A DNA stretch of 64,000 nucleotides, taken from positions 248,001 to 312,000 of the forward strand of contig NC_019978.1 of NCBI RefSeq assembly GCF_000328625.1, read 5' to 3'. The notes beneath the pieces were generated by a model. It did no database searches, was not told where the DNA came from, and was given only the letters and a program-made list of their open reading frames with translations. Shown piece by piece: positions 35,868-44,645 of the stretch (positions within the stretch are counted from its first letter, which is position 1; each line of letters starts with the position of its first letter). Source of the DNA: Halobacteroides halobius DSM 5150 (lineage in GTDB: Bacteria; Bacillota; Halanaerobiia; Halobacteroidales; Halobacteroidaceae). Both the position numbers and the translations under genes were made by a program.

Positions 35868-36803
35868 ATGGATAAGAGAAAACTTGGTAATACAGGATTA
35901 GAAGTTTCAGAGATTGGTTTTGGAAGTTGGCAGTTAGGTAATACAACAGCTTGGAAAGGTGCTAGTCAAAAGGAGGCAATTAAATTAGTCCATCAGGCAC
36001 TTGAATTAGGCTGTAATTTCTTTGATACTGCTCCTAATTACGCGAGGGGTAATAGTGAAAAAATATTAGGTAAAGCTCTTAATGATAGACGAGAAGAGGT
36101 AGTCATTAGTACTAAATTTGGCCATTTTTCTGATGGAACAGTGGACTATGACTTTAATTTAATTCGCGAATCAGTGGAAAATAGCTTGAACTCTCTACAA
36201 ACAGACTATTTAGATAGTGTCTTATTACATAATCCACCTTTTGAATTTTTAACTGGTTCTACACCTCATTTTGAAATATTACAAAAGTTAAAAGATGAAG
36301 GAATTATTAAGGCTTATGGAGCATCAGTAGATACCAGTGAAGAAATGTTGGCTTTGATAGAGAATACAAAAGCGGAAGTTATTGAGGTAATGTTTAATAT
36401 TCTTTATCAAGAACCAAGAAAGGTTTTTGATAAAGCTAAAGAAGCTGGAGTAGGTTTGATTATTAAAGTTCCCCTTGACTCTGGTTGGTTAACAGGGAAA
36501 TATAATAAAAATAGTAATTTCACTGGAATTAGAGCAAGGTGGTCACAAGAAGTAATAGAAAGACGAGCTCAATTAGTAGATAAGATCAAACAAATCAAAT
36601 CTGATCAAAGAGATATGGTTGATGAAGCTTTAAGATTCATTTTAAGTTATCCTGAAGTTTCGACAGTAATCCCTGGTATTAGAAATAGAAATCAGTTAGA
36701 ACAAAATTTAAATGCAAATAATAAAGAAATGTTGAAATCTTTACAAAAAGAATATGAAAGTTTTTATAAAGATAATTTAGCTGGAAATGAACTACCTTGG
36801 TGA
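35868..36803 (+). CDS. aldo/keto reductase
   Basis: The 311-residue NAD(P)H-dependent oxidoreductase starts RKLGNTGLEVSEIGFGSWQLG. The tetrad residues are visible in FFDTAPNYA (Asp, Tyr), ISTKFGH (Lys) and LLHNPP (His). The C-terminal segment STVIPGIRNRNQLEQNL binds the cofactor phosphate. It starts 21 bp after GH5 with AAGGAGG, so it is probably in the same transcript. The substrate is unknown; related genes in sugar loci act on keto-sugars or inositol derivatives. Confidence 0.88.
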   Translation: MDKRKLGNTGLEVSEIGFGSWQLGNTTAWKGASQKEAIKLVHQALELGCNFFDTAPNYARGNSEKILGKALNDRREEVVISTKFGHFSDGTVDYDFNLIRESVENSLNSLQTDYLDSVLLHNPPFEFLTGSTPHFEILQKLKDEGIIKAYGASVDTSEEMLALIENTKAEVIEVMFNILYQEPRKVFDKAKEAGVGLIIKVPLDSGWLTGKYNKNSNFTGIRARWSQEVIERRAQLVDKIKQIKSDQRDMVDEALRFILSYPEVSTVIPGIRNRNQLEQNLNANNKEMLKSLQKEYESFYKDNLAGNELPW

Positions 36804-36852
36804 TAATTATGTTTTAAAAAGGATATAAATATTGAACCTTTATTAGTCAAAG

Positions 36853-36892
36853 CTCTAATTCCTTAATTAGGATTAGAGTTTTTTATTTTTTC
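36853..36892 (+). terminator. rho-independent terminator closing the glucan region
   Basis: CTCTAATTCCT and AGGATTAGAG form a stem with an AT loop, followed by a long T-run (TTTTTTATTTTTTC). Confidence 0.85.
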
Positions 36893-36950
36893 ATAGTTAA
36901 AAGATCAGGGACGTACTATATTATAAGTATTAAAAGAAGGAGGGGCTGAA

Positions 36951-37040
36951 TTGCTAAATTTAAAAATTGGGCCAAGGTTGTATTTAGGCTTTTGGTTGCT
37001 TATAATCCAGAGATCAGCTCCAATCAAATATTATTACTAA
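36951..37040 (+). pseudogene. short relic resembling an MCP N-terminus
   Basis: A 29-codon frame opens at TTG 36951 after a strong GGAGGGG site and reads LKIGPRLYLGFWLLI, like the first helix of a chemoreceptor, then stops. Another frame nearby gives NNQSDRLLLDLG before further stops. I read this as a possible decayed chemoreceptor start; the match is short. The rest of 36804-37131 holds the terminator and no other gene. Confidence 0.3.
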
Positions 37041-37131
37041 TAATCAATCAGATAGGCTTTTACTTGATTTAGGATAATCATTTTCTTGTTAGTTTAAACT
37101 AATATAAAAGAATGTTTAAGCGAGGGATTAT

Positions 37132-38376
37132 ATGGTTAAAGAGCTAGAAGAAAGTAATTGGATGACATTTATAAAACTAGTTTATCAAAAATCTAAAAGA
37201 GTAGATATCTTTGTGAATGCTATGAGTCTGGTATATACTACATTATTATCAATTATTCCGTTATTAATATTTTCATTTTATATATTAACTTTATTTAATT
37301 TTTTTGGTCAAATGAGTATTTTAATTGATCAATTAAAGCATGTGATTTTAAATCACTTAGCAACGGGAACTGGTCAAACAGTACTTAATTATTTACAACA
37401 ACAGATAGAAAATATTGATATTAATCAATTAGGAGCTATTAGTTTTATCTCATTAGGAATGGTTGTTATCTTTTTATTAGCCCGAGTAGAAAGAACTTTT
37501 AATAGGATTTGGGGGGTTGAAAAGCATCGAGATTTATTCAAGCGTTTTGTTTCTTTTTGGACCTTTATTACTTTAGGAACTTTTTTAGTTACTTTATCTT
37601 TAAGTTTAGCTTTAGCAGTAGGAAATATTTACTTTGCTAGTGTTTCCCTAAGTGATACTATTTTTCTACAGTTTTTATCTATGATTGCTTATTTTTTAGT
37701 TTTTTTCATTGCTTATTATTTGATTCCTAATACTGAAGTAGAAGTTTTAGCAGCTATAGTAGGAGGAGTGAGTAGTGGAATTTTATTTTATTTGGCTAAA
37801 AATTTATACACTATCTACACTACTCATGTAGTTACTTATAATCAAATCTATGGTTCTTTAGCTGCTGCACCATTATTTTTAGTCTGGCTTTATTTAATCT
37901 GGATGATTGCTTTATTAGGAGCAGTAATCTCTTATGTCTTTCAACATCGTAATAATCTTTATTATTTTACAGATGTTGAAGATATAACCTTAGGGATTAG
38001 AATTCTTCTCCCTTTAGCAATTATGATTATTTTACATAAAAACTTTATTAAAGAAGGAGAAACGGGAGTTATAATTAAAGAATTAATAGACCGGATTAAT
38101 GTACCATCGGCAGTAATTGAAGATGAACTTGAACGACTAAAAGAAGAGGGGTTAGTAGTCTTAACTAGAGATGGAAAGTATATACCAGCTTGTTCTACTC
38201 CAGAATTACCTTTAGAGCAAATTTGTGAAGTATCACTTTTAAAAGAAGGTTTAGATATTAAACATATCTTTAATGATCAAGAGGTTTGGGGGATTTATAA
38301 TGCGATTCACCAACAACTAGAAAGTGATTTTAGAGACTTAACTGTAGGGGATCTATTAAAAGGAGGGCCAAGATGA
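37132..38376 (+). CDS. YihY/UPF0761-family membrane protein
   Basis: The 414-residue protein has six predicted helices in its first 275 residues, with family motifs (YTTLLSIIPLLIFSFYILTL; YNQIYGSLAAAPLFLVWLYL). The C-terminal soluble part of about 140 residues looks like a winged-helix unit (GETGVIIKELIDRINVPSAVIEDELERL). The family was once called RNase BN, but that assignment is considered wrong and the function is unknown. Its stop overlaps the next start by 4 bp, so they are translationally coupled. Confidence 0.85.
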   Translation: MVKELEESNWMTFIKLVYQKSKRVDIFVNAMSLVYTTLLSIIPLLIFSFYILTLFNFFGQMSILIDQLKHVILNHLATGTGQTVLNYLQQQIENIDINQLGAISFISLGMVVIFLLARVERTFNRIWGVEKHRDLFKRFVSFWTFITLGTFLVTLSLSLALAVGNIYFASVSLSDTIFLQFLSMIAYFLVFFIAYYLIPNTEVEVLAAIVGGVSSGILFYLAKNLYTIYTTHVVTYNQIYGSLAAAPLFLVWLYLIWMIALLGAVISYVFQHRNNLYYFTDVEDITLGIRILLPLAIMIILHKNFIKEGETGVIIKELIDRINVPSAVIEDELERLKEEGLVVLTRDGKYIPACSTPELPLEQICEVSLLKEGLDIKHIFNDQEVWGIYNAIHQQLESDFRDLTVGDLLKGGPR

Positions 38377-39125
38377 AATTAGTACGTTTTCGGAAGGGAG
38401 AAAAGGTTGGTTATGGTATTTTAAAGAAAAGACGAATACAGAAAGTGGAAGGAAAAATTACAGGAGATTATCAAGTTTTAGATGAATACTATACCTTATC
38501 AGATGTAGAGTTATTAGCGCCATGTTCTCCTAGTAAGGTTATTTGTGTGGGGCTAAACTATAAGGATCATGCTCAGGAGTTAGGTATGGAGTTACCTACA
38601 GAGCCAATTATATTCTTGAAGCCAGCTACAACGGTAATTGGGCCAGAAGATATTATCAAGTATCCTAAAATGAGCCAGCAAGTTGACTATGAGGCAGAAT
38701 TAGCAGTAGTAATTAAAGATCAGATTAAGAATATAACACCAGATCAAGCTCAAGAACATATTTTAGGCTATACCTGTGCTAATGATGTTACAGCTAGGGA
38801 TTTGCAACGACAGGATGGACAGTGGACTAGGGCCAAATCATTTGATACATTTGCACCTTTAGGTCCAGTAATTGAAACAGAGCTTGCCCCAGATAGTTTA
38901 AAGATCGAACTATTTAAAAATGGAGAGCTAAAGCAAACTTCTAATACTGCAAAAATGATTTTCTCTATTCCTAAGCTAGTTAGTTTTATTTCTCAAGTAA
39001 TGAGTTTACAGCCAGGTGATGTAATTTTGACCGGAACGCCACCTGGAGTAGGAGCAGTTGATTTAGAAGATCAAATTGAAGTTAAGATTGAAGGAATTGG
39101 TACTTTAAAGAATAAAATAGGTTGA
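38373..39125 (+). CDS. fumarylacetoacetate hydrolase-family protein
   Basis: The 250-residue FAH-fold enzyme has VGLNYKDHAQELGMELPTEP and the metal site DYEAELAVVI. It also has GYTCANDVTARDLQRQDGQW and the C-terminal GDVILTGTPPGVG. Such proteins cleave or decarboxylate oxo-acids with Mg2+ (for example oxaloacetate or acylpyruvates). The exact substrate is not evident. It overlaps yihY by ATGA and is followed closely by cdaA, forming a compact operon. Confidence 0.88.
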   Translation: MKLVRFRKGEKVGYGILKKRRIQKVEGKITGDYQVLDEYYTLSDVELLAPCSPSKVICVGLNYKDHAQELGMELPTEPIIFLKPATTVIGPEDIIKYPKMSQQVDYEAELAVVIKDQIKNITPDQAQEHILGYTCANDVTARDLQRQDGQWTRAKSFDTFAPLGPVIETELAPDSLKIELFKNGELKQTSNTAKMIFSIPKLVSFISQVMSLQPGDVILTGTPPGVGAVDLEDQIEVKIEGIGTLKNKIG

Positions 39126-39151
39126 TTTGTCAGCTAAAGAGGGGTGAGGGG

Positions 39152-39886
39152 ATGGAGTTTAATTTTTTAACTATAATTGATTTAGTAGTAACTGGTTTAA
39201 TCTTTTATAAATTTGTTATGTTAATTAGAGGAACTAGAGCAATTCAATTATTAAAGGGTGTTTTATTTTTATTTTTTATTAGCTTTATTAGTCAGCAATT
39301 AGGATTTCAGATTTTTAATTATTTATTAGAACAGATTAGAACAATAGTTTTAATAGCAATTCCAGTTATTTTTCAACCTGAATTGAGAAGGGCTTTAGAA
39401 AAGATAGGTCGGGATTATTTAACTAGACATGATAAAGTTGAGACCAATATCGACCAGATAGTAGCTGCAATAATTAGATTAAGTGAGAGTCAAACTGGAG
39501 CTTTAATAGTACTTAAACGTCATACAGGGATAAAAGAAATAATTGATACTGGATTAGAAGTAGATGCTATTTTATCAGCAGAATTATTAATTAATATTTT
39601 TACTCCTAAGACTCCCTTACATGATGGGGCAGTAATAGTAGAAAAGAATAGAATTATAGCTGCTAATTGTCTATTACCTTTAACAGAGAAGAGAGGATTA
39701 AGTTCTAGCTTAGGTACTAGACATAGGGCTGCTTTAGGTATTAGTGAAGAAAGTGATGCTTTAGCATTGGTTGTTTCAGAAGAGACAGGTACTATTTCTT
39801 TGGCTAATCATGGAAAGTTTAAATATAATTTGGACGAATTTTCACTTAAAGAGGAATTATTTAAGAGGTTTGAGCATCAAGAATAA
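39152..39886 (+). CDS. cdaA: diadenylate cyclase (c-di-AMP synthase)
   Basis: The 244-residue protein has three N-terminal membrane helices (about residues 8-85) and a DAC domain. Catalytic motifs are complete: HDGAVIV (DGA) and TRHRAALG (RHR). It joins two ATP into c-di-AMP, the second messenger for osmolyte and cell-wall control. The ATG at 39152, with GAGGGG upstream, is preferred to the TTG at 39122. In most Firmicutes cdaA is followed by cdaR and glmM. Here cdaR is absent from the window and glmM is 6 kb away, with the mannitol operon in between. Confidence 0.93.
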   Translation: MEFNFLTIIDLVVTGLIFYKFVMLIRGTRAIQLLKGVLFLFFISFISQQLGFQIFNYLLEQIRTIVLIAIPVIFQPELRRALEKIGRDYLTRHDKVETNIDQIVAAIIRLSESQTGALIVLKRHTGIKEIIDTGLEVDAILSAELLINIFTPKTPLHDGAVIVEKNRIIAANCLLPLTEKRGLSSSLGTRHRAALGISEESDALALVVSEETGTISLANHGKFKYNLDEFSLKEELFKRFEHQE

Positions 39887-39949
39887 TTAAGTTGAAAAAG
39901 AGCCAAGTAATATAGTGTAAAGTATCAAAATTGAAAAGGGAGTGAAAAA

Positions 39950-40252
39950 ATGATAAGTTATGATGAACAGATAACAAAAAACCTTAAAGAGATAAATAAA
40001 ATTCATGAAGATTATAAACAGTTAGCATCAGCATTAAAAGTTGTTAATAAAACATCGGATAAAACATATGGTCTTTCTGTAGGTTTTTTACCCAAGAAGG
40101 GTATATATTGTATTAAAGATGGTTGGGTTAAACTATTAGATTCTGGAGATAATTCTATAGATGATATTGAAAAATTTGAGCTAATAGATCGCAAAGATGG
40201 TAAAATGTTAAAGATTACTTATAAAAACAGCGAATGTCTTAGTATTAAATGA
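39950..40252 (+). CDS. hypothetical protein, 100 residues
   Basis: The small soluble, charged protein starts at an ATG with GGGAGTG upstream and is closed by a good terminator, so it is probably expressed. It has no signal peptide or membrane segment. The N-terminus is helical (DEQITKNLKEINKIHEDYKQL). The C-terminus looks like short beta-strands (YGLSVGFLP, KMLKITYKN). I do not recognise a family. It occupies the place where cdaR would be expected but is far too short and not YbbR-like. Confidence 0.6.
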   Translation: MISYDEQITKNLKEINKIHEDYKQLASALKVVNKTSDKTYGLSVGFLPKKGIYCIKDGWVKLLDSGDNSIDDIEKFELIDRKDGKMLKITYKNSECLSIK

Positions 40253-40272
40253 AGTAGTAACTATTTTTAATG

Positions 40273-40306
40273 GCTCCTAAGTTTTTACTTAGGAGCTATT
40301 TTTTTA
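40273..40306 (+). terminator. rho-independent terminator after the small gene
   Basis: GCTCCTAAG pairs with CTTAGGAGC around a short loop (TTTTTA) and is followed by TATTTTTTT. Confidence 0.88.
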
Positions 40307-40486
40307 TGTTCTTTAACAATTTATTATTCATATTAAAAAATGTCAGTAGTATATGTGGACATAATATTAAAATGCTATTATTGTATTTAATGGTTTTAGG
40401 TATTAAGATGTAAGTAACGGATATAAGAACATAAGTTATATAATATATTTCTCGTTTTTAAAAATCCTAAAGGGGGAATATTAATA

Positions 40487-41905
40487 ATGAAACAAACTAT
40501 TCAAACTACTACTGAAGAAGTATCAACAAGACAACGTATCCAAAAGTTTGGAAGATTTCTTAGTGGGATGGTAATGCCAAATATTGGAGCTTTCATTGCT
40601 TGGGGATTTATTACGGCTTTATTTATTCCAACAGGATGGGTTCCTAACAAGGAATTAGCTTCATTAGTTGGGCCGATGATTACGTATTTATTACCTCTAT
40701 TAATTGGATTTACTGGAGGTAAACAAGTTGCTGGTACTCGAGGCGGTGTAGTCGGTGCTGTGGCAACAATGGGAGTTATTGTTGGAGCTAATGTTCCAAT
40801 GTTTTTAGGGGCTATGATAATGGGACCTCTTGGTGGTTGGACGATTAGTAAATTCGATAAGATGATAGAAGGGAAGGTTAAATCTGGTTTTGAAATGTTA
40901 GTTAATAACTTTTCATCTGGTATTATTTCAATGCTTATTGCTATCTTGGGTTATTTAGGTATTGGCCCAGTAGTTGAAGCCTTAAATAATACTTTAAGAG
41001 CTGGTGTACAAGCAATAGTTGATGCGGGGTTATTACCTTTAGCTTCACTTATTATTGAGCCAGCTAAAGTTCTATTTTTAAATAATGCTATTAACCATGG
41101 GATATTAAGTCCATTGGGTGTACAACAGGTAAAAGAAGCTGGAGAATCAATTTTCTTCTTATTAGAAACTAATCCTGGTCCAGGTTTAGGATTATTATTA
41201 GCTTATTGGTTTGCTGGTAAAGGTAATGCTAAACAGTCTGCACCAGGAGCAACAATTATTCACTTCTTTGGTGGGATTCATGAAATTTATTTTCCTTATG
41301 TACTAATGAAACCAAGTATGATTTTAGCAGTGATTGCTGGTGGAATGACTGGAGTATTTACTTTTGTTGTTACAGGAGCTGGATTAGTTGCTACTCCTTC
41401 TCCAGGAAGTATTTTTGCTGAATTGGCTATGACGCCTCCAGGAAACTTTATCCCAGTTTTATCTGGAATTACTCTATCAGCGATTGTTTCCTTTAGTGTT
41501 GGTTCTATTATCTTAAAAAGATCACCTAATGAAACAGATGAAGGAAATTTAGGTGCTGCTACCAAACAGATGGAAGACTTAAAAGGTAAAGACTCATCTG
41601 TTGCTGGAAATTTAAAAGAAACGACTGGAGAAGTAAATAAAATAGTTGTTGCATGTGATGCAGGTATGGGCTCTAGTGCAATGGCAGCTACTCAACTTAG
41701 AAATAAAGTCCAAGATGCTGGGTTAGATATCGAAGTAGACAATTATGCTGTTAATGAAATCCCAGCAGATGCAGATATTATCATTGCTCATAATGAGTTA
41801 ATGGATAGAGTAAAAGATACTTTACCAGGTAAAGAGTATATTGGTATTGAAAACTTTATGAATAACCCAATTTATGATGAACTTGTTGAAAGATTGAAAA
41901 AATAA
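40487..41905 (+). CDS. mtlA: PTS mannitol-specific IICB permease
   Basis: The 472-residue protein starts QRIQKFGRFLSGMVMPNIGAF, typical of mannitol IIC, with GGIHEIYFPYVLMKP near residue 263. After a linker (about 350-380) comes the IIB domain with VVACDAGMGSSAMAA; this cysteine is phosphorylated. It imports mannitol as mannitol 1-phosphate. A TATAAT lies at 40439-40444 but no good -35 box is present, as expected for a promoter needing an activator such as MtlR. GGGGG precedes the ATG. Confidence 0.95.
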   Translation: MKQTIQTTTEEVSTRQRIQKFGRFLSGMVMPNIGAFIAWGFITALFIPTGWVPNKELASLVGPMITYLLPLLIGFTGGKQVAGTRGGVVGAVATMGVIVGANVPMFLGAMIMGPLGGWTISKFDKMIEGKVKSGFEMLVNNFSSGIISMLIAILGYLGIGPVVEALNNTLRAGVQAIVDAGLLPLASLIIEPAKVLFLNNAINHGILSPLGVQQVKEAGESIFFLLETNPGPGLGLLLAYWFAGKGNAKQSAPGATIIHFFGGIHEIYFPYVLMKPSMILAVIAGGMTGVFTFVVTGAGLVATPSPGSIFAELAMTPPGNFIPVLSGITLSAIVSFSVGSIILKRSPNETDEGNLGAATKQMEDLKGKDSSVAGNLKETTGEVNKIVVACDAGMGSSAMAATQLRNKVQDAGLDIEVDNYAVNEIPADADIIIAHNELMDRVKDTLPGKEYIGIENFMNNPIYDELVERLKK

Positions 41906-41916
41906 TTAATTTTCAT

Positions 41917-41972
41917 ATTAAGCTATGGGTTATGATTTTTAAGTTGTAGGTAGATTCATAGCTCATAGCTTT
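41917..41972 (+). repeat. heptad-periodic inverted repeat (AGCTATG type)
   Basis: Eight uninterrupted 7-mers run from ATTAAGC to TAGCTTT, with the ends inverted: AAGCTATGGGTTATGA (41920-41935) and TCATAGCTCATAGCTT (41956-41971). It forms a hairpin between mtlA and mtlR and resembles the copy at 8445-8528. Confidence 0.7.
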
Positions 41973-42029
41973 TTATTATATAATTATTTGAATTAGATTT
42001 TTATGTATAAAAAGGGGAGAAGATATAGT

Positions 42030-44150
42030 ATGAAATTAAAGAGTTTATCCTCTCGTCAAAAGAAAATCATTAATAAATTAATTAAATCAACTGACTTTAT
42101 AACTATTAAAGAGTTAGCTCAACAACTAAAAATTAGTAAACGAACAGTTCAACGGGAGTTATCTAAATTAAAAACTTTTTTAAAAGAGTTAGATTTAAAT
42201 TTAGAGTCAAAACCAGGAGTAGGAATTACTATCAATGGAGAGGAAGCTTTAATAGCTAAGTTTGAAAAGAAATTATCAACTCCAATATCTAATAGGATGA
42301 ACTTAACTCCCAAAGAAAGAAAAACTCAGATTATTCAGGAGTTTTTAATGGGGGGTAGATTTCATAAATTAACAGCATTGGCTCATAAATTTGCAGTGAC
42401 TGAAGCGACGATTAGTTATGATTTAAATAAAGTATCTAATTGGTTTGAAATGCGAGGGCTTTCTTTAGTTAGAAAGCAAGGGGTGGGGGTTGAATTAGAA
42501 GGTTCAGAAACAGCTTTTAGGAGAGCAGTACTTGATTTTTTATATGAAAATATGGGAGAAGACGAGATACTGACTTTAATCCATGAATCTGAGAAAGAAC
42601 AACCAAAAGATGCAACTTCCAATGCTAGAAATAAAATATTAAACTTTATCAATTTAGATAATTTTGAAAAATTAGAAATAGCAGTTAATGAAAGTTTAGA
42701 AGAAATTGATTTTGATGTTGTTAATAGTTCTTATATTGGATTAATAATTCATTTATCTTTAGCAATTAAAAGATTACAAATGGAAGAGACCATTTATATT
42801 GACCAAGATAAGTTAACTGATTTAAAAGAAACATCTGAGTATGAAGTGGCAGAAAAATTGGCTGATAAATTAGAAGATATTTTTGATTTAACTGTTCCAG
42901 TTGAAGAAAAAGGATATATTACAATGCATTTAAAAGGAGCTAAGCTAAGGAAAAATATTGATTTAATGGATGAACCTTTAGATACAGAAGAACTAGAAGT
43001 TATTAGGTTGGCCCGAGTTTTAGTTCAAGAAGTAGAAAAGGAATTAAATGTTAAACTTGTTGATGATTTTAATTTAATCTCTGGCTTAGTAACCCATTTA
43101 GAACCAGCTTTATCACGCTTAAAAATGGGGATGGAGATTAGGAATCCAATTTTAAAACATTTAAGACTGGAATATAGACCAATTTTTTCAGCTACTAAGC
43201 AAGCTGCCTCTAAGTTAGAACAGATGATTAATAGAATTATACCTGATGCAGAGATTGGTTTTTTAACTATGCATATAGCAGCAGCAGTAGAAAAGTCTGA
43301 TGATTCTAATTGTAAAGCTAGAGTTTTAGTTGTTTGTTCAAGTGGAATTGGCAGTTCTAAAATATTAGCTACTAGATTAAAGAAGACAATTAAAAACTTA
43401 GAAGTAGTTGATGAAGTGTCAGCTTTAGAGTTAAAAAACAATCAGCTGCCTAAAGATATAGATTTTATAGTTTCAACTATTCCGTTGGAAAAACATCAAG
43501 AAGATACAGTTGTAGTAAGTCCTATTTTAATGCCTGATGAGATTGAAAAGATAAGAACTAAAATTAACCAGATAAATTTAAAAGTAAAAGAGAAAAAACA
43601 AGATAATAAAGAAAATAAGTTAGAAGATAAGTTAGCTACAGTAGCTACTATTTCAGAAGATATAATGGGAATAATTCAGAATTTTGAAATAATTAGACTA
43701 GAGAAAGGGCAAAATTATGACCAACTTATCAAGCAGGCTGCTAGTACCGATTTTTTACCTACTGATTCTCATCCAGAGTCTGTTTATCAGGCCTTAAAAA
43801 AGAGAGAAGAAAAAGGAGCTACTATAATTCCTAGTATCAAACTTAGTTTGTTACATGCTCGAACTGATGGAGTTAGACAACCATTTATTGGACTAATTAG
43901 TTTAAAAAAACCAATTTTAATTCCTGATTCAAAAAAAGAAAAACAAGAAGTGGATCGGATTGTTGTATTGTTGGCCCCGCAAGAATTATTAGAGGAAGAA
44001 TTACAGTTGATAAGTGATTTTAGTGCTTCAATTATAGAGAATCAAAAGTTCTATCAAGTTGTAAGAAAAGGAAATAAAGAAGGATTTAGAAATTATTTGC
44101 GCAAATTAATGGATGATTACTACAAAAAATTAGTTACTAAAGGAGGATAA
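42030..44150 (+). CDS. mtlR: mannitol operon transcriptional activator (PRD-containing)
   Basis: The regulator is about 706 residues, with an N-terminal helix-turn-helix (TIKELAQQLKISKRTVQREL) and a second HTH at about 100-150. Two PRD domains at about 190-400 carry conserved His residues. A IIB-like domain follows (VLVVCSSGIGSSKI), then a IIA-like domain (about 560-700, SLLHARTDG). This full order is the MtlR type of BglG-related activators controlled by PTS phosphorylation. The ATG at 42030 has AGGGGAG at 42013-42019, better than 42003. It lies between mtlA and mtlF. Confidence 0.92.
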   Translation: MKLKSLSSRQKKIINKLIKSTDFITIKELAQQLKISKRTVQRELSKLKTFLKELDLNLESKPGVGITINGEEALIAKFEKKLSTPISNRMNLTPKERKTQIIQEFLMGGRFHKLTALAHKFAVTEATISYDLNKVSNWFEMRGLSLVRKQGVGVELEGSETAFRRAVLDFLYENMGEDEILTLIHESEKEQPKDATSNARNKILNFINLDNFEKLEIAVNESLEEIDFDVVNSSYIGLIIHLSLAIKRLQMEETIYIDQDKLTDLKETSEYEVAEKLADKLEDIFDLTVPVEEKGYITMHLKGAKLRKNIDLMDEPLDTEELEVIRLARVLVQEVEKELNVKLVDDFNLISGLVTHLEPALSRLKMGMEIRNPILKHLRLEYRPIFSATKQAASKLEQMINRIIPDAEIGFLTMHIAAAVEKSDDSNCKARVLVVCSSGIGSSKILATRLKKTIKNLEVVDEVSALELKNNQLPKDIDFIVSTIPLEKHQEDTVVVSPILMPDEIEKIRTKINQINLKVKEKKQDNKENKLEDKLATVATISEDIMGIIQNFEIIRLEKGQNYDQLIKQAASTDFLPTDSHPESVYQALKKREEKGATIIPSIKLSLLHARTDGVRQPFIGLISLKKPILIPDSKKEKQEVDRIVVLLAPQELLEEELQLISDFSASIIENQKFYQVVRKGNKEGFRNYLRKLMDDYYKKLVTKGG

Positions 44151-44153
44151 CTT

Positions 44154-44642
44154 ATGGGGATTTTAAACTTTTTTAAAGAAAAAAAGAAAGAAAAAAAGGA
44201 AAAGCTAGATAAAGTTTTGACTAAAGATACAATTGTTTTAGGAGCAGAAGCTGAAAATAAAACTGAAGCAATTGAAATGGGAGGACAATTATTAGTTGAT
44301 GGGGGCTACGTACCAAGTGAATATATAGAAGAAATGAAAGAGCGAGAGGAAAAAGTCTCAACTTATATGGGAAATGGGGTAGCTATTCCTCATGGTACAG
44401 CTGATGCCAAGAAGTATATAAATAAGTCGGGTGTTTCAGTAATCCAATTTCCGGACGGGGTAGATTTTGGTGATGGAAATATGGCTTATTTAGTAATTAG
44501 TATTGCTGGAGAAGGAGATCAACATTTAAAGATTCTCCAAAATTTAGCTACTATCTGTCAAGACGAAGATGAAACAAAAAAAATGATTAAAGCTGATAGT
44601 AAAGAGATTATTTGTGAAAAACTTTTAGCTGAGGAGGTATAA
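44154..44642 (+). CDS. mtlF: PTS mannitol-specific IIA component
   Basis: The 162-residue protein has the IIA-mannitol/fructose fold. The active histidine is in GNGVAIPHGTADAKKYI (about residues 74-90). A charged N-terminal extension (LNFFKEKKKEKKEKLDKVL) of about 20 residues precedes the domain. It receives phosphate from HPr and passes it to the IIB part of MtlA. It starts 3 bp after mtlR with AAAGGAGG. Confidence 0.93.
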   Translation: MGILNFFKEKKKEKKEKLDKVLTKDTIVLGAEAENKTEAIEMGGQLLVDGGYVPSEYIEEMKEREEKVSTYMGNGVAIPHGTADAKKYINKSGVSVIQFPDGVDFGDGNMAYLVISIAGEGDQHLKILQNLATICQDEDETKKMIKADSKEIICEKLLAEEV

Positions 44643-44645
44643 ACC

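Noticed and set aside
37132-38376. Ribonuclease BN label for the YihY-like gene
   Set aside because: That historic assignment belongs to another protein; membrane topology here does not support an RNase.
39122-39151. Upstream TTG start for cdaA
   Set aside because: The GAGGGG site and the family N-terminus fit the ATG at 39152.
40341-40362. TGTC...GACA dyad upstream of mtlA as an MtlR site
   Set aside because: The arms are only four bases and do not match a known MtlR pattern well enough to claim.
41296-41565. 89-codon minus-strand frame within mtlA
   Set aside because: Shadow of the permease gene; no ribosome binding site.
43025-43441. 138-codon minus-strand frame within mtlR
   Set aside because: It is antisense to the PRD/IIB region of a clear gene, with no family match or start signal.
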